From contig JAHJNW010000036.1 in the NCBI GenBank assembly GCA_018820665.1, positions 1 to 46,722 on the forward strand: a stretch of DNA of 46,722 nucleotides, given 5' to 3'. The notes under the pieces were generated by a model. The model worked only from the letters and a program-made list of their open reading frames with translations, was not told the DNA's origin and made no database searches. Positions within the stretch are counted from its first letter, which is position 1; each line of letters opens with the position of its first letter. This DNA comes from Alphaproteobacteria bacterium (GTDB lineage: Bacteria > Pseudomonadota > Alphaproteobacteria > Caulobacterales > Caulobacteraceae). Shown piece after piece: positions 9,227-17,761 of the stretch. The translations under genes and the position numbers were made by a program.

Positions 9227-10569
9227 CCGACGCCGCTACGCCGCACCGTCCCGCCGCTGAACCGGCGCCGGAGCCGGACAACCCCCGCCGCGAACTGGTG
9301 ATCGGCGGGGCCATCATCGTGCTGTTCTTCGGCATATTCCTGGGCTGGGCGGCTCTGGCGCCGCTGGACGCCGGCGCCTATGCCGAGGGGCAGATCGCGG
9401 TTTCGGGCAACCGCCAGGCCGTGCAGCACCGCGAGGGCGGGGTGGTCAGCGCCCTGCATGTCGCCGAGGGGGACACGGTCCGCCGCGGCCAGATCCTGTT
9501 GCAGCTGTCGTCAGGCGAGTTGCGGGCGACCGAGCGCGGCGTGACCAGCCAGGTCTATGCCCTGATCGCCCAGCGCGCCCGACTGACCGCCGAACGCGAC
9601 CAGCTGCGCGCCATTCCGACCCCGCCCGAATTCGCCGACCTGCCCGCTGACGACCTCGCCCTCGCGCGGGAGTCCCTGCGCATCCAGCAGCTGCAGTTCG
9701 GGGCCCGGCGCAGCGGCCGCTCGACCGAGACGGGCGTGCTGAGCCAGCGGGTGGCCCAGTTGAACGAACAGATCGCCGGCTACCAGCGCCAGATCGACGC
9801 CAATCTGGAACAGCAGCGGCTGATCCAGGAGGAACTGGCCGGGATGCGCAGCCTGGCCGATCAGGGCTACGCCCCCCTGACCCGCGTCCGGGCGCTGGAG
9901 CGCACGGCGGCCCAGCTGGACGGCGAGATGGGTTCGCTGCGGTCGCAGGTCGCCCGGTCGCGCGAGGCCATCGGCGAGACCCGGTTGCAGATGTCCGGCG
10001 TCTCGACCGAGCTGAATGAGGATGTGGCCGACCAGCTGCGCCAGATCGACGTGCAACTGAACGAACTGCGGCCGCGGATGACGGAGCTGAGGGCCCAGAT
10101 CGCCCGCACCGAGGTCCGGGCGCCGGCCTCGGGGGAGGTCGTCGGGCTGACCATCTTCACCCAGGGCGGGGTGATCCAGCCGGGGCAGACGCTAATGGAG
10201 GTCGTCCCCCGCGACGCGTCGCAGGTCATCGTCGCCCAGGTCAAACCCACCGACATCGACAACCTGCGGGTCGGGCTGTCGACAGAGGTGCAGTTCCCCG
10301 GCCTGCGCGAGCGCAATCCGCCGACGATCCACGGACGTGTCACCCGGATCTCGGCGGACAGTTTCACCTCGGACCAGACGGGGGAGACCTACTACCGGGC
10401 GGAGATCGTGGTCCCGGCCTCGGAACTGGAGACCCTGGGACGGGCGGCGACCTCCCTGCGCCCGGGCGCGCCGGTCCAGGTGATCATCCTGCTGAGGAAG
10501 CGGACGGCGCTGGCCTATCTGCTTGAGCCCCTGACCAACAATCTGTGGCGGTCCGGCAGCGAGCAGTAG
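9223..10569 (+). CDS. prtE: Type I secretion membrane-fusion adaptor, PrtE/HlyD family
   Basis: Periplasmic adaptor (448 aa) bridging the PrtD-type ABC transporter to a TolC-like outer-membrane channel. One N-terminal membrane helix (about 25-46, LVIGGAIIVLFFGIFLGWAAL) is followed by a lipoyl/HlyD-like half (VQHREGGVVSALHVAEGDTV), a long coiled-coil hairpin (about 100-290), the second lipoyl half (IARTEVRAPASGEVVGL) and a C-terminal beta-barrel domain. It starts within the stop codon of the ABC gene (ATGA overlap), implying translational coupling. The TolC-like component is not in this window and may be a shared one encoded elsewhere. Confidence 0.92.
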   Translation: MTDAATPHRPAAEPAPEPDNPRRELVIGGAIIVLFFGIFLGWAALAPLDAGAYAEGQIAVSGNRQAVQHREGGVVSALHVAEGDTVRRGQILLQLSSGELRATERGVTSQVYALIAQRARLTAERDQLRAIPTPPEFADLPADDLALARESLRIQQLQFGARRSGRSTETGVLSQRVAQLNEQIAGYQRQIDANLEQQRLIQEELAGMRSLADQGYAPLTRVRALERTAAQLDGEMGSLRSQVARSREAIGETRLQMSGVSTELNEDVADQLRQIDVQLNELRPRMTELRAQIARTEVRAPASGEVVGLTIFTQGGVIQPGQTLMEVVPRDASQVIVAQVKPTDIDNLRVGLSTEVQFPGLRERNPPTIHGRVTRISADSFTSDQTGETYYRAEIVVPASELETLGRAATSLRPGAPVQVIILLRKRTALAYLLEPLTNNLWRSGSEQ

Positions 10570-10615
10570 GCGCTCGCGGTTCGGCTGTGGCGGGCGTGGC
10601 CCGGGGGCTGTGGGC

Positions 10616-10644
10616 GGCTTTCGTTTTGTAGTGAAATTGAAACC
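10616..10644. promoter_or_regulatory. Candidate AgaR operator upstream of the DeoR-type regulator
   Basis: This stretch contains GGCTTTCGTTTTG followed by GTGAAATTGAAAC. It combines TTTCG-type units on the plus strand with GAAA units that read TTTC on the other strand. Similar TTTCG/TTTC clusters occur at about 14654, 17850 and 21451, in front of the other transcription units of this locus. AgaR-type DeoR repressors are known to bind TTTC-rich repeated sites, so this is read as an autoregulatory operator. It is inferred from repetition only. Confidence 0.35.
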
Positions 10645-10673
10645 CGGGACGTTGTAATCTGTCCTCTGACAAT

Positions 10674-10685
10674 GCCTCGCGAGGC
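10674..10685. repeat. 12-bp perfect palindrome in the prtE/agaR gap
   Basis: GCCTCGCGAGGC is a perfect palindrome followed by TTTG. It lies between the end of the adaptor gene and the regulator gene. It could be part of a terminator for the secretion operon or a protein-binding site. A weak promoter-like pair (TTGACG at 10698 and TAACGG at 10722, 18 bp apart) follows it. Confidence 0.3.
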
Positions 10686-10787
10686 TTTGCTCCGTTATTG
10701 ACGGTTGTAAAGATCAGCGGCTAACGGTCGGAACACATACCGAAAGCGCGGCCGCGGAGCCGCGCTTCGGTCAGGGAGATGCGGTCG

Positions 10788-11582
10788 ATGGCGGATGGTT
10801 CCCGTGTGGTGACGCGCGATACGTCCGAGCGGCGGCGTGAAATCACGACCATGATCCGGACGCGCGGCAGCGTCCAGGTCGCCGCCCTGTCCGAACTGTT
10901 CGGCGTGTCGATGCAGACCATCCGCAAGGATCTGCACTACCTCGAGGATCACGGCGTGGCGACGCGCGCCTATGGCGGCGCCATCAGCTCGGAGGTGGTC
11001 AACGCCCAGGTCGAACCGGCGATCGAGACCAAACGCGTCATCCATACCGAAGCAAAGGAGCGGATCGGCAAGCTGGCCGCGGGCATGGTCAATCCCGGCG
11101 AGTCGATCATGCTCGACTCCGGCACCACCACCCTGCAGATCGCCCGCTTCCTGCCCGACGAGGAGGACATCACCGTCGTCACCAATGACTTCGATGTCCT
11201 CGGCGTTCTCAACCAGAAGCGGAAGATCAAGATCGTCATGCTGGGCGGCGAACTGCGCCGCAAGAACATGGCCTTCTACGGCGCGCAGACGGTGGCGGCG
11301 CTGGACGATCTGCTGCTGGACAAGCTGTTTCTCGGTGTGGACGGACTGGACATCGAGCGCGGCATCACCACGCATCACGACGCGGAAGCCCAGCTGAACC
11401 GCCGGATGGTCGAAACCGCGCGCGAGGTCATCGCCGTCACCGACGCCTCCAAATTCGGCAAGGTCTGCCTGCACCGCATCATCGGTGTGGGCGATCTCGA
11501 CGTCCTCGTCACCGATACCGGCGCCCCGTCCTATATCGACGAAGCGGCGGATCGTCTCGGCTTCGGCCTGTACAAGGCCTGA
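10788..11582 (+). CDS. DeoR-family transcriptional repressor, AgaR-like
   Basis: A 264-aa regulator with an N-terminal DeoR helix-turn-helix (about 12-60: ITTMIRTRGSVQVAALSELF, then SMQTIRKDLHYLEDHG, TRAYGGAI) and a C-terminal DeoR sensor domain (NPGESIMLDSGTTTLQIARF, VVTNDFDVL, LGGELRRKNMAFYG, DKLFLGVDGLD, VTDASKFG) that binds a phosphorylated sugar in this family. An upstream in-frame ATG at 10779 directly abuts the AGGGAG ribosome site; the ATG at 10788 is nine bases from it and is preferred. It converges on the GH27 gene, ending five bases from it. Next to AgaZ/AgaS-type genes it is the likely specific regulator of the locus, responding to a galactosamine- or tagatose-phosphate. The exact effector is inferred. 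Confidence 0.85.
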   Translation: MADGSRVVTRDTSERRREITTMIRTRGSVQVAALSELFGVSMQTIRKDLHYLEDHGVATRAYGGAISSEVVNAQVEPAIETKRVIHTEAKERIGKLAAGMVNPGESIMLDSGTTTLQIARFLPDEEDITVVTNDFDVLGVLNQKRKIKIVMLGGELRRKNMAFYGAQTVAALDDLLLDKLFLGVDGLDIERGITTHHDAEAQLNRRMVETAREVIAVTDASKFGKVCLHRIIGVGDLDVLVTDTGAPSYIDEAADRLGFGLYKA

Positions 11583-11587
11583 GTCCG

Positions 11588-13498
11588 TCAGCGGCGCAGG
11601 GCCGCGTCGCCCCAGGCGACGACCAGCGGCAGGTCGCTGCTCAGGTTCTCGGACCGGGCGACGATTTCGACCAGGCGGACGCCGTCGATGTCGGCGGCCA
11701 GAGTTTGCGGCGCCTCGCCAAAGCGCATCGGCCCGGTTTCGGCCAGCAGCGCGCCGTCGCCATAGATGGCGAAGCGCACGGCGTCCCGGGTGTTGCGTGT
11801 GGAATCGTCGACGCCGACCCGGGCTTCGAAACGCGTGTGTTCGCTGTTGCGCACCTCGAGGCGGGAATTCGTCAGCACCCCGATGCCGGTCTCGAAGGTC
11901 TCGCCGCCGATGCGCAGCGCCTGGTCGTAGGGCGTCGCGTCGGACCGGGCGCCGCCCCAGCCGGTATAGGTCGGACGCTCGCCCGAGCCGCGCGTCGGGC
12001 CCCACGCGTTGCGCATGCGGTGAACGACCGGATCCGGCTCGGGCGCGATGACACCGTCGACCGCCACATTCACATCCCCGGGAATCTCGGACAGATAGAC
12101 GCCGTCGTCCAACTGTCGCGCGCCGGACGCCTCGAAGACGAGGGTCTGGCGCGGCTCGAGGGTGAAGCTCGTCTCGCCGGTGAAGGTCGAGGCCGCGCCC
12201 GGCTCCCACAGGTCGCGCAGTTGCACCGGCGCGTCGCCGGCGAACTTCATATGCGCCGCCGTCAGGGTCACCTCGGTCCCGCCGAGGCCGCGGTTGAACA
12301 GGGCCACGGCCTTCTTGCCGGTCGACAGGGTCTTGACGATGATCTGCACGTCATCCGAGGCATAGGTGATGACTCCCTGATGCCCGCCGGGATCCTGGTT
12401 CAGGCCGACGATGTCGGCATTGCCCCAGATGTCCATCAGGCTTTGCGGCGCCTGGCGCAGGTCATAGCTGATCAGCAGCGGGGCGTTGATCATGGCCCAC
12501 AGCGAGAAATGCGACCGGGCCTCGGTCAGGTGGTCCTGATCGAATTCGCCGTGGCCGATGAACAGGATGTCCGGGTCGTTCCAGGCGCCCGGCTTGGCGT
12601 AGAGGGCGCGGGTCGAGGCGCTGTCGAAATTGTGCAGCATCCGCGTCCAGGTCGGGGTGATGTCGCCGCTGGTGCGCCACATATGGCCGACGTCCTTGCC
12701 CCAGGACCGGACGTCGGCCGAGCCCCAGTTGCAGATCGCCAGGATGTAGTCGCCGTCCGGATTGTGCCGGTTCAGGGCTTCGGCCACCTGGCTGTAGAGG
12801 GCTTTGACCGCTTCCACGTCGGTGCGGTTGATCGCCGCCTGGTCGATCAGCGGCGGCACGGGGGTATAGGCGTACTCGCGCACCACTTCGGTGTCCGGGC
12901 CGTAGACATTGATGCCGCAGGCGTCGACCTTGATGTAGTCGAAGCCCCATTCGCGGAAATAGACGCCGATGTCCTGATCGACGTGGCCCTGCAGCCCGAC
13001 CTCGCGCTCGGCCGTCGTGCCCTCGGGCAGATTGGGAGAATGCAGGTCATAGGCCTGGGAACAGGCGTTGCGGCCGATGTCGGTGTAGATGCCGGCCTTC
13101 AGGCCCATGGCGTGCAGGGTGTCGGTATAGGGGCGGAAGCTGGTGTCCCCGCCCTCGACCGCCGCCGACGGGAACAGCCCCGTGCGGATCTCCAGCCGCC
13201 CGTCCGACTGCCGGCGCTTCAGCCACCAGCCGTCGTCGATGTTGACATAGGTGTAGCCGAGGCGGGCCAGACCGCTGTCGACCATCGCCTTGGCCGAGCC
13301 GAGGACCTTGGCCTCATCGACCTCGGTGCGAAACGCGTTCCACGAGTTCCAGCCCATCGGCGGAGTCCGCGCCTGCGACCGCTCCGGGATCGACCATTCG
13401 CCGGTGGCCGCCAGCGGGTCGATTTGCGCCAGTGCGGGCGTCGACAGGGCGAGAACGCAGCACAGCGCCGCGGACGTCAGCAGGGACCGAACGGTCAT
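11588..13498 (-). CDS. GH27 alpha-galactosidase-type glycosidase with C-terminal NPCBM domain
   Basis: An exported 636-aa glycoside hydrolase. A signal peptide (1-25, ending TPALAQ) is followed by the GH27 barrel starting PPMGWNSWN. Its catalytic motifs are visible: YIKVDACG with nucleophile Asp192, and RTSGDI with acid/base Asp279. The C-terminal part (about 480-636: TGIGVLTNSRLEV, ARVGVDDSTRN, VRFAIYGDG, VAWGDAAL) fits an NPCBM carbohydrate-binding module. GH27 enzymes retain configuration and release alpha-linked galactose or, in some members, N-acetylgalactosamine; which applies here cannot be read from the sequence alone. It lies 14 bp downstream of the amidohydrolase lipoprotein gene on the same strand, forming a two-gene unit. 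The start at 13498 gives a clean signal peptide; upstream sequence in this frame is antisense or other-frame read-through. Confidence 0.9.
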   Translation of the reverse strand: MTVRSLLTSAALCCVLALSTPALAQIDPLAATGEWSIPERSQARTPPMGWNSWNAFRTEVDEAKVLGSAKAMVDSGLARLGYTYVNIDDGWWLKRRQSDGRLEIRTGLFPSAAVEGGDTSFRPYTDTLHAMGLKAGIYTDIGRNACSQAYDLHSPNLPEGTTAEREVGLQGHVDQDIGVYFREWGFDYIKVDACGINVYGPDTEVVREYAYTPVPPLIDQAAINRTDVEAVKALYSQVAEALNRHNPDGDYILAICNWGSADVRSWGKDVGHMWRTSGDITPTWTRMLHNFDSASTRALYAKPGAWNDPDILFIGHGEFDQDHLTEARSHFSLWAMINAPLLISYDLRQAPQSLMDIWGNADIVGLNQDPGGHQGVITYASDDVQIIVKTLSTGKKAVALFNRGLGGTEVTLTAAHMKFAGDAPVQLRDLWEPGAASTFTGETSFTLEPRQTLVFEASGARQLDDGVYLSEIPGDVNVAVDGVIAPEPDPVVHRMRNAWGPTRGSGERPTYTGWGGARSDATPYDQALRIGGETFETGIGVLTNSRLEVRNSEHTRFEARVGVDDSTRNTRDAVRFAIYGDGALLAETGPMRFGEAPQTLAADIDGVRLVEIVARSENLSSDLPLVVAWGDAALRR

Positions 13499-13512
13499 GG
13501 AACACCTATCTG

Positions 13513-14619
13513 TCAGGAGTTGCGGCCGGCGAAGAACTGGCGCTTCGCATTGCTGTAGTAGATCTTGTCGATCACCGACCGGGGCAGGGCCAGTCCCATG
13601 GCGTCGGCGTCGATGTCGTCGACACGCTGGCTTTCCGTCGTCGCCAGATAGGTCCAGTCCGCCAGCCAGTAGTCGTGGGCCACCTTGCGGAAGCCCTCGG
13701 CGTCCTCGCCCGGGTTGAGCGTCAGATCGGTGCCGTAGAGGATGCGGTCCTGATAGCGGATGAAGAAGTCGCGGACCTTGGCGTGGTCGCGGACCGACTG
13801 ATACTGGATCTGGGCCATGCGGGCGGCCAGTTCGACGACGGCGTTCGGATGGGCGTCGAGGAATTTGGCCGCCTCGTCGACGCTCCATTCCAGACTGGCC
13901 ATGTGCGCCCCGACGACGCGCAACTCCGGATGGGCGGCGACCATGGCGTCCCGCTTGGCCATCAGGCTCTCGTAGCTCGGCATCTCGGGGTGGAGATACA
14001 TGTGGTATTCGGGGTGGTTGCTGAAATAGAGCCGGTCGTTCTCGGTCGTCATCTGATCCAGCGGCAGCCAGCAGTTGCGCGGCTCGCCCTGGTGCGCGAT
14101 CAGCGGGATGTTCAGCGCCGCCAAGTGGTCGAAGATCGGGTCCAGGCCCGCGTCGTTGATGAAGATCAGCTGCCCCCCGACGTCCCGCTCGACCATGCCG
14201 ATGTTCTTCCACACCTTCACCGCCAGGGCGCCCTGGCGGAATTCGGAGTCGAGATAGGCCTTGGCCGCCGGGACCCAGCCGGCGTCGCCGAACCCCTTCA
14301 TCGAGAAGGTGGCGGCGTAGTGAAAGCGCTGCGGGTCGACCCCGGCGAAATGATGGGCGACGGCGGCCTGATCGCTGACCGAGGGGAAGGCCGGATAGTC
14401 GACGTTGATCGACAGGATTTCGAAATTGTCGGCCGCCGCCTGTTCGAGGAAGGCGCTGTCGGCGACATTGACGTGGACGTGGGAGTCGAATTTCCGCACC
14501 GTGGCGAAGTCGGCCAGGCTGTAGGTCGCCGCGTCCGGTGTGCTGCAAGCCGACAGTGCGCAGGCCAGTAATGCGAAGGGCGCTACAAGAGTGCGTAGCA
14601 AGCGCCGGTTGATCCTCAT
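13513..14619 (-). CDS. Amidohydrolase-2 family (TIM-barrel) lipoprotein
   Basis: A 368-aa putative lipoprotein: the leader MRINRRLLRTLVAPFALLAC is followed by a lipobox (LSAC) and then an amidohydrolase barrel. All expected metal ligands of the family appear in order: HxH in DSHVHVN, His in LIAHQGE, His in VGAHMAS, and Asp in ILYGTDLTL. It should therefore be an active metal hydrolase, decarboxylase or lactonase facing the periplasm. The start at 14619 has GGAGG five bases upstream; a longer in-frame start at 14658 would lack this and delay the leader. It is the first gene of the minus-strand unit with GH27 and diverges from the GH36 gene. The family does not reveal the substrate. A role on a decorated or oxidised galactoside is inference. 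Confidence 0.8.
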   Translation of the reverse strand: MRINRRLLRTLVAPFALLACALSACSTPDAATYSLADFATVRKFDSHVHVNVADSAFLEQAAADNFEILSINVDYPAFPSVSDQAAVAHHFAGVDPQRFHYAATFSMKGFGDAGWVPAAKAYLDSEFRQGALAVKVWKNIGMVERDVGGQLIFINDAGLDPIFDHLAALNIPLIAHQGEPRNCWLPLDQMTTENDRLYFSNHPEYHMYLHPEMPSYESLMAKRDAMVAAHPELRVVGAHMASLEWSVDEAAKFLDAHPNAVVELAARMAQIQYQSVRDHAKVRDFFIRYQDRILYGTDLTLNPGEDAEGFRKVAHDYWLADWTYLATTESQRVDDIDADAMGLALPRSVIDKIYYSNAKRQFFAGRNS

Positions 14620-14653
14620 GGCCGCCTCCATATTCCCCGGGAACATATCTCTA

Positions 14654-14708
14654 CGCAACGAAAACGAAGCTGAACGTTTCGGTGTGCGTCTTTTTGTTTG
14701 CCTTTGGA
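14654..14708. promoter_or_regulatory. Candidate AgaR operator between the amidohydrolase and GH36 units
   Basis: The 141-bp divergent region carries ACGAAAACGAAG (reading CTTCGTTTTCGT on the minus strand) next to ACGTTTCGG and GTCTTTTTGTTTGCCTTTG. TTTCG/TTTG units therefore face both transcription directions. Similar clusters are seen in front of the regulator, agaZ and receptor genes. It would allow one repressor to control both divergent units. Confidence 0.35.
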
Positions 14709-14760
14709 AATCGGCTTATGCAAGATCATTTCCAGACACAGGTAACAAAAGGGTGGGGCG

Positions 14761-16845
14761 ATGATCACGGGACACCTTGTGAGCAGGCGCGGCCTTCTGG
14801 CCCTCGGCGGCGGGAGCGTACTGGCCACGGGCGCGCTCGGCGGCGGCCGGGTCTGGGCCGCCCCGGCCGTGGTGCGGGTGGGTGACGGCGCCCTGACGAT
14901 CGAATTCGATTCCGCCCTGAAGAGCCGGCTGATTTCCGGGCCGGAAGGGCAGGGCGCGCCCCTGACCGATTTCGACGCTTCCGAAACGGTGACGCTCGAG
15001 GGCGGGCGGGTCGTCGACAGCTTCTTCTTCACCGGACACAGCCAGGAGCCGGTCAGCGACCGCCACGGCCCGGGGGTCCGCCACACGGTGCGCGGCGCCT
15101 CCGCCGAGGGACTGGAAAAGACCGTCCACCTGACCTTCTACGACCGCTATCCGGGCTTTCCGCTGCTGAACGTCACCTGGCGTCACACGCGCGGCGAAAC
15201 GCTCGCCATCGAAGGTTATCGCGTCGGGGGGCATACGCTGAAGTCATCGGGCGCAGGCTTCTGGTCCTGGTCCGGTTCGACCCATGCCGATCGCCGCGAC
15301 TGGGTGCAGCCGGTGGGCGAGGGCTTCGAGCAGGCCAATTTCATGGGCATGAACGCCTCGGACTATGGGTCGGGCACGCCGGTCGCCGATGTCTGGCGGC
15401 CGGACATCGGCATAGCCGTCGGCCATGTCGAGCTGACGCCGAAACTGATCTCCCTGCCGATCATCGCCTCGCCGGTCGGCGCCTCGGTGGCGCTGCAGGA
15501 GGCGAGGGCGGTGACCCTGGCCGCCGGCGACAGCCTCAGTTCGCTGGACGCCTTCGTCGCCGTGCACCGGCGCGACTACTATGCGACGCTGGACGCGTAT
15601 CGCCGCGTCATGGCCGACCGCGGTCTGGCGGCGCCCAAGGCGCCGGAAGGCTCGTATGAGGCGGTCTGGTGCGCATGGGGCTATGACCGCAACTTCACCG
15701 TCGCCGAGGTCGAGGGCACCTACGCCAAGGTCAAGGAGTTGGGCTTCAAATGGGCCGTCCTCGACGACGGCTGGCAGACCAATGAGGGCGACTGGGATCT
15801 GGACCCGCGCAAATTCCGCACCGAGGCGGACATCGTCTCCTTCGTCACGGCGATCCGCGCCGCCGGCCTCAAGCCCAAACTCTGGCTGGCGCCGCTGGCG
15901 GTCGATCCGGGTTCGGACCTGCTGCACGATCACACCGACATGCTGCTGCTGGACGAGAACGGCGCGGTGCAGGACGTGACCTGGTGGAACGCCTTCTACC
16001 TGTGCCCGGCCTATCAGCCGACGCGCGACTACACCCAGAAGCTGATCCGCAAGATCATCGGCGAGTGGGGCTATGAGGGGCTGAAGCTGGACGGCCAGCA
16101 CATGAACGGCGTCGCCCCCTGCCACAATCCGGCGCACAACCATGCCCGTCCGGAGGAGTCGGTCGAGAAGCTGCAGGACTTCTGGAAGATGGTCTACGAC
16201 ACGGCGCGGGAGGCCAATCCCGAGGCCGTCGTCGAATTCTGCCCCTGCGGCACCTCCTACGCCTTCCACAACCTGCCCTACACCAACCAGGTCCCGGCGT
16301 CGGACCCGCTGTCGTCGTGGCAGATCCGCCTGAAAGGCAAGTCGCTGAAGGCGCTGATGGGGCGGGACGCCGCCTATGCCGGCGACCATGTCGAACTGAG
16401 CGACGGCGGCGACGATTTCGCCTCGTCGGTCGGCATCGGCGCGGTCATCTCGACCAAATTCACCTGGCCGAACGAGGGGCGGGGCAAGGACGCCGACTTC
16501 CGCCTGACGCCCGAGCGCGAGGCGGTGTGGCGCAAATGGGCCGACCTCTACAATGCGCGGATGCTGCCCAAGGGCCAGTACCTCGGCGAACTGTATGACA
16601 TCGGCTTCGACAAGCCCGAGGCGCATGCGATCGAGAAGGACGGCCGGCTCTACTACGCCTTCTACGCCCCGCAGTGGGACGGGCCGGTCGAGCTGCGCGG
16701 TCTCGGCGCGGGCGGCTATCGCCTGACCGACTACGTCAACGGCGTGGACCTGGGCGCGGTGACAGGGCCGACCGCCCGCATCCCCGCGCGGTTCGAACAA
16801 TCCCTGCTGATCGAAGCCATCCCCGTCCAAGGCGGCCGTGCATGA
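14761..16845 (+). CDS. Tat-exported GH36-like alpha-galactosidase / galactosaminidase
   Basis: A 694-aa glycosidase with a twin-arginine leader (SRRGLLALGGGSVLATG, about 8-24). A beta-sandwich N-terminal domain (about 40-290) precedes a GH36-type barrel (YEAVWCAWGYDRNFT, FKWAVLDDGWQTNEGDW, KPKLWLAPLAVDPGS). GLKLDGQHMN places the nucleophile at Asp444, and ASDPLSSWQIR places the acid/base at Asp515. A C-terminal beta domain follows. The glycine-rich CSGGG loop common in GH36 alpha-galactosidases is replaced here by EFCPCGTS, so the -1 subsite may accept something other than plain galactose. The ribosome site GGGTGGGG lies just upstream. The stop codon overlaps the start of the DMT permease (ATGA), so hydrolysis and import look coupled. 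Confidence 0.82.
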   Translation: MITGHLVSRRGLLALGGGSVLATGALGGGRVWAAPAVVRVGDGALTIEFDSALKSRLISGPEGQGAPLTDFDASETVTLEGGRVVDSFFFTGHSQEPVSDRHGPGVRHTVRGASAEGLEKTVHLTFYDRYPGFPLLNVTWRHTRGETLAIEGYRVGGHTLKSSGAGFWSWSGSTHADRRDWVQPVGEGFEQANFMGMNASDYGSGTPVADVWRPDIGIAVGHVELTPKLISLPIIASPVGASVALQEARAVTLAAGDSLSSLDAFVAVHRRDYYATLDAYRRVMADRGLAAPKAPEGSYEAVWCAWGYDRNFTVAEVEGTYAKVKELGFKWAVLDDGWQTNEGDWDLDPRKFRTEADIVSFVTAIRAAGLKPKLWLAPLAVDPGSDLLHDHTDMLLLDENGAVQDVTWWNAFYLCPAYQPTRDYTQKLIRKIIGEWGYEGLKLDGQHMNGVAPCHNPAHNHARPEESVEKLQDFWKMVYDTAREANPEAVVEFCPCGTSYAFHNLPYTNQVPASDPLSSWQIRLKGKSLKALMGRDAAYAGDHVELSDGGDDFASSVGIGAVISTKFTWPNEGRGKDADFRLTPEREAVWRKWADLYNARMLPKGQYLGELYDIGFDKPEAHAIEKDGRLYYAFYAPQWDGPVELRGLGAGGYRLTDYVNGVDLGAVTGPTARIPARFEQSLLIEAIPVQGGRA

Positions 16846-17759
16846 CCGATACATCCGCGGCCCCCGCAGCCCCGCCGCCCGCGCCCGCCGTCGCGTCCCG
16901 GCGCTGGCTGGTCTTCGCCTTCCTGACCGTCGCCCTGTGGGGGGTATGGGGCGCGTTCGCCGGCATTTCCGCCCAGCGCGGCTTCCCCGAGACGCTGGTC
17001 TACTGCGTCTGGGCGGTGACCATGATCCTGCCGGCGGTCATCGTCATGCAGCGCGAGAAATGGAAGCTCGATCGCGACCCCAAGTCGATCTTCTACGGCC
17101 TGCTGATCGGTCTGACAGGGGCCGGCGGCCAGATGATCCTGTTCTATGCGGTGACGACGGGCCCGGCCTATCTCGTCTTCCCGATCATCTCCCTGTCGCC
17201 GCTGATCACTATCCTGCTGTCGTTCCTCCTGCTGAAGGAGCGCACCTCGCGGCTGGGGGCCGTCGGGGTGGTGCTGGCGCTGGTCGCCCTGCCGCTGTTC
17301 GACTTCTCGCCGCAGGGGTTTTCGTTCGCCCAGGGCTCGACCTGGTTCCCGCTGGCCCTGATCATCATGGCCTGCTGGGGCGTCCAGGCCTATTTCATGA
17401 AACTGGCCAACACCCACATGCGCGCCGAAAGCATCTTCTTCTACATGATGCTGAGCGGCCTGCTGCTGGTGCCCGTGGCCATCGCGATGACGGACTTTTC
17501 GAGGCCGATCAACTGGGGCTGGGACGGGCCGTGGCTGGCCGCGGGGATCCAGATGCTCAACGCCCTCGGCGCCCTCTCGCTCGTCTACGCCTTCCGCTAC
17601 GGCAAGGCGATCGTGGTCGCGCCGCTCACCAACGCCGGCGGGCCGCTGGCCACCGCGGTCATCTCGCTGCTGATCATCGGCGTCGTGCCCGGCGACCTGA
17701 AGATGGTCGGCCTGGCCCTGGCCGTCATCGCCTCGGCGCTTCTGGCCACGGCCCCCTGA
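16842..17759 (+). CDS. DMT-superfamily (EamA/GRP-like) permease, candidate sugar importer
   Basis: A 305-aa inner-membrane protein with about ten predicted helices (for example LVFAFLTVALWGVWGAFAGI, GLLIGLTGAGGQMILFYAV, LVFPIISLSPLITILLSFLLL, VISLLIIGVVPG). The two halves look like the EamA internal repeat typical of drug/metabolite transporters, a superfamily that includes glucose/ribose and rhamnose carriers. The true start is the ATG at 16842, which overlaps the GH36 stop by four bases. An upstream extension in this frame is read-through of the GH36 gene. Its tight coupling to the glycosidase and proximity to sugar-phosphate genes suggest it carries the released monosaccharide across the inner membrane, replacing a PTS. 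Substrate is inferred from context. Confidence 0.75.
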   Translation: MTDTSAAPAAPPPAPAVASRRWLVFAFLTVALWGVWGAFAGISAQRGFPETLVYCVWAVTMILPAVIVMQREKWKLDRDPKSIFYGLLIGLTGAGGQMILFYAVTTGPAYLVFPIISLSPLITILLSFLLLKERTSRLGAVGVVLALVALPLFDFSPQGFSFAQGSTWFPLALIIMACWGVQAYFMKLANTHMRAESIFFYMMLSGLLLVPVAIAMTDFSRPINWGWDGPWLAAGIQMLNALGALSLVYAFRYGKAIVVAPLTNAGGPLATAVISLLIIGVVPGDLKMVGLALAVIASALLATAP

Positions 17760-17761
17760 TC

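Noticed and set aside
10570-10787. tRNA or small RNA gene in the prtE/agaR gap
   Set aside because: No cloverleaf or CCA-like end; the palindrome and TTTCG elements explain the visible structure.
13499-14548. N-terminal extension making GH27 a 986-codon protein
   Set aside because: This part is the +1 frame of the amidohydrolase gene. The GH27 signal peptide begins at 13498, with its own ribosome site.
13513-14619. Periplasmic AgaA/NagA-type N-acetyl-sugar-phosphate deacetylase
   Set aside because: The sequence follows the amidohydrolase-2 (PF04909) pattern and not NagA, and a phosphorylated sugar substrate would be cytoplasmic.
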